Origin: Vibrio navarrensis
Lineage (GTDB): Bacteria > Pseudomonadota > Gammaproteobacteria > Enterobacterales > Vibrionaceae
Direction: 5' to 3'
Assembly: GCF_015767675.1 (NCBI RefSeq)
Contig: NZ_CP065218.1
Location: 868,001-932,000, forward strand
Length of the DNA stretch: 64,000 bases
Of the stretch, positions 62,943 through 64,000 are shown piece by piece; the stretch's first letter is position 1, and every line of letters starts with the position of its first letter. The notes beneath the pieces are model-generated. The model was given only the letters and a program-made list of their open reading frames with translations. It did not search any database and was not told the origin of the DNA. A program made the position numbers and the translations under genes.

Positions 62943-63480
62943 ATTGGCAGGCGTGTTTGTGTAGGCCATAAATGGCATGATCCAGCACTCTATCTTGCAC
63001 CTTCTCATTACGAGTGATGATGCCTTCGAGCGTCATACCAAGGCGCTCCGCCACCGCCCGGCTGGCAAGGTTCTCTTTTGCTGCTTGCAATTGCACTTTC
63101 TCTAAACCTAGCGTGTCAAACGCATGCTTAATCAGCGTCTGCGCCGCACGCGTGACGATGCCTTTGCCTTTATGCGATTCAGCCAGCCAATAGCCGATAC
63201 AAGTGCGGCCAAGCTCCGGATTAATTTCATGCAGGCCAATATTGCCGACCAGATCTCCATGGTAAAAAATCGCGCAGGTGAGTGATTTTCCATCGGCGTA
63301 ATCGTGCAGCGAACGGTGCACAAACAGGCGAAAATCTTGCTCTGAGGAGCAGAAGTCAGGCCACGCGAGCCATTGAGAGAGGTAGGCTTTATGCTCGGCC
63401 ACCAATTCCACGTACAAAGGGGCAAAAGATTCTTGCACCAAAGCCAACTCAATCTCGTTATCGACGTTTAAAGTAAACAT
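62941..63480 (-). CDS. RimJ/RimL-type GNAT acetyltransferase
   Basis: 179 residues of the ribosomal-protein serine acetyltransferase group: FTLNVDNEIELALVQESFAP at the start, FYHGDLVGNIGLHEI and the GYWLAESHKGKGIVTRAAQTL acetyl-CoA motif, then LQAAKENLASRAVAERLGM and a C-terminal LDHAIYGL. The substrate may be a ribosomal protein or a small molecule. A perfect 18-base palindrome lies 29 bases upstream of the start codon, so expression may be under a dimeric repressor. Confidence 0.9.
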   Translation of the reverse strand: MFTLNVDNEIELALVQESFAPLYVELVAEHKAYLSQWLAWPDFCSSEQDFRLFVHRSLHDYADGKSLTCAIFYHGDLVGNIGLHEINPELGRTCIGYWLAESHKGKGIVTRAAQTLIKHAFDTLGLEKVQLQAAKENLASRAVAERLGMTLEGIITRNEKVQDRVLDHAIYGLHKHACQ

Positions 63481-63508
63481 AGCAGGTCCATCAGGTAGGT
63501 GTATTTCT

Positions 63509-63526
63509 ATAATAGATATCTATTAT
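63509..63526. promoter_or_regulatory. Perfect 18-base palindrome ATAATAGATATCTATTAT
   Basis: It is centred upstream of the acetyltransferase gene start (63480), where a repressor or the -10 region would sit. Size and A+T content fit MarR- or TetR-type operators. The rest of the spacer to 63705 shows no supported gene. Confidence 0.55.
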
Positions 63527-63705
63527 TTAATTTTATCAATAAGTTATTTCTTGTTTGGTCACTAAGACCACTCAAAGCCATGAAACGCTATTTCACGCTA
63601 TTCGTCCACTCTGCCTGCCTAAGTTGAGCAGAAATAGTCAGGAAAGAAATAGATACAGCTGGCTAATGGGCTTACCTTTTCTGCTGCGTGCTTATGTCGT
63701 ATTCG

Positions 63706-64000
<295 letters not shown>

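Noticed and set aside
63580..63627. Short ORF (MKRYFTLFVHSA...) before cheB
   Set aside because: No ribosome-binding site and only 15 codons.

Overview
The window reads as a piece of a Vibrio genome. Base composition looks close to 50% G+C, which points towards the V. fluvialis / V. furnissii side of the genus, although the species is inferred only. Supporting genes are a thermostable-hemolysin family protein, a MalS-type periplasmic alpha-amylase, a Vibrio leucyl-aminopeptidase (M28) and an AldB-like aldehyde dehydrogenase beside a sigma-54 activator. I found no rRNA, tRNA, CRISPR array, insertion sequence or prophage. It looks like accessory metabolic chromosome, possibly the second Vibrio chromosome.

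Layout. 1-2.0 kb: a degenerate metallo-beta-lactamase-fold protein, a DsbA-family oxidoreductase and a small membrane protein. 2.1-8.5 kb: one long plus-strand operon (thermostable hemolysin, acyl-adenylating enzyme, heme-oxygenase-like diiron protein, short-chain dehydrogenase, TPR protein, OmpR-type regulator, sensor kinase), which looks like a fatty-acid-derived pathway that carries its own two-component system. 8.7-10.4 kb: a long RluA-type pseudouridine synthase. 10.6-14.7 kb: three coupled genes that I consider the most interesting part: a ferritin-like protein with a cysteine-rich C-terminal region, a DUF692/MNIO iron oxidase and its DUF2063/HvfC-type partner. 14.7-23.7 kb: single genes (solute-binding protein, phytase-like esterase, a 57-residue protein, ACT protein, MocR regulator divergent from an EamA exporter, lone ATPase, pirin, DoxX). 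24.1-28.6 kb: malS and a DeoR/Gfo-Idh-MocA/UPF0303 operon. 28.7-33.0 kb: tyrS, LuxR-type regulator, rhodanese, LysR regulator divergent from a glutathione transferase. 33.2-41.3 kb: a PAS-GGDEF cyclase with a leader ORF, the sigma-54 activator and aldehyde dehydrogenase pair, and a chemoreceptor. 41.4-50.7 kb: acetyltransferase, secreted aminopeptidase, RhlE-like helicase, a broken VOC gene, small proteins, an oxidoreductase and a three-gene efflux/ABC-2 operon. 51-61.1 kb: a lipoprotein, then a divergent RpiR-controlled catabolic cluster (PLP deaminase, N-acyl-D-amino acid deacylase family enzyme, two RidA proteins, KDG-type kinase, GH20 hexosaminidase, beta-propeller lactonase). 61.2-64 kb: HAD phosphatase, hydroxyisobutyrate-dehydrogenase-like enzyme, acetyltransferase and the 3' part of cheB.

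How the genes work together. The 10.6-14.7 kb operon has the gene content of a peptide-modification system: an MNIO enzyme, a partner protein of the kind that escorts the substrate, and a neighbour whose C-terminal region carries nine cysteines in 88 residues, including an EGGCG motif like those in known MNIO substrates. The substrate would here be fused to a ferritin-like enzyme domain. The 52-61 kb cluster fits catabolism of a C1-oxidised amino sugar such as N-acetylglucosaminic acid: release by the hexosaminidase, lactone opening, deacetylation, PLP-dependent deamination with RidA help to 2-keto-3-deoxygluconate, then phosphorylation. These two and the 2.1-8.5 kb lipid-like operon are the regions most worth testing.
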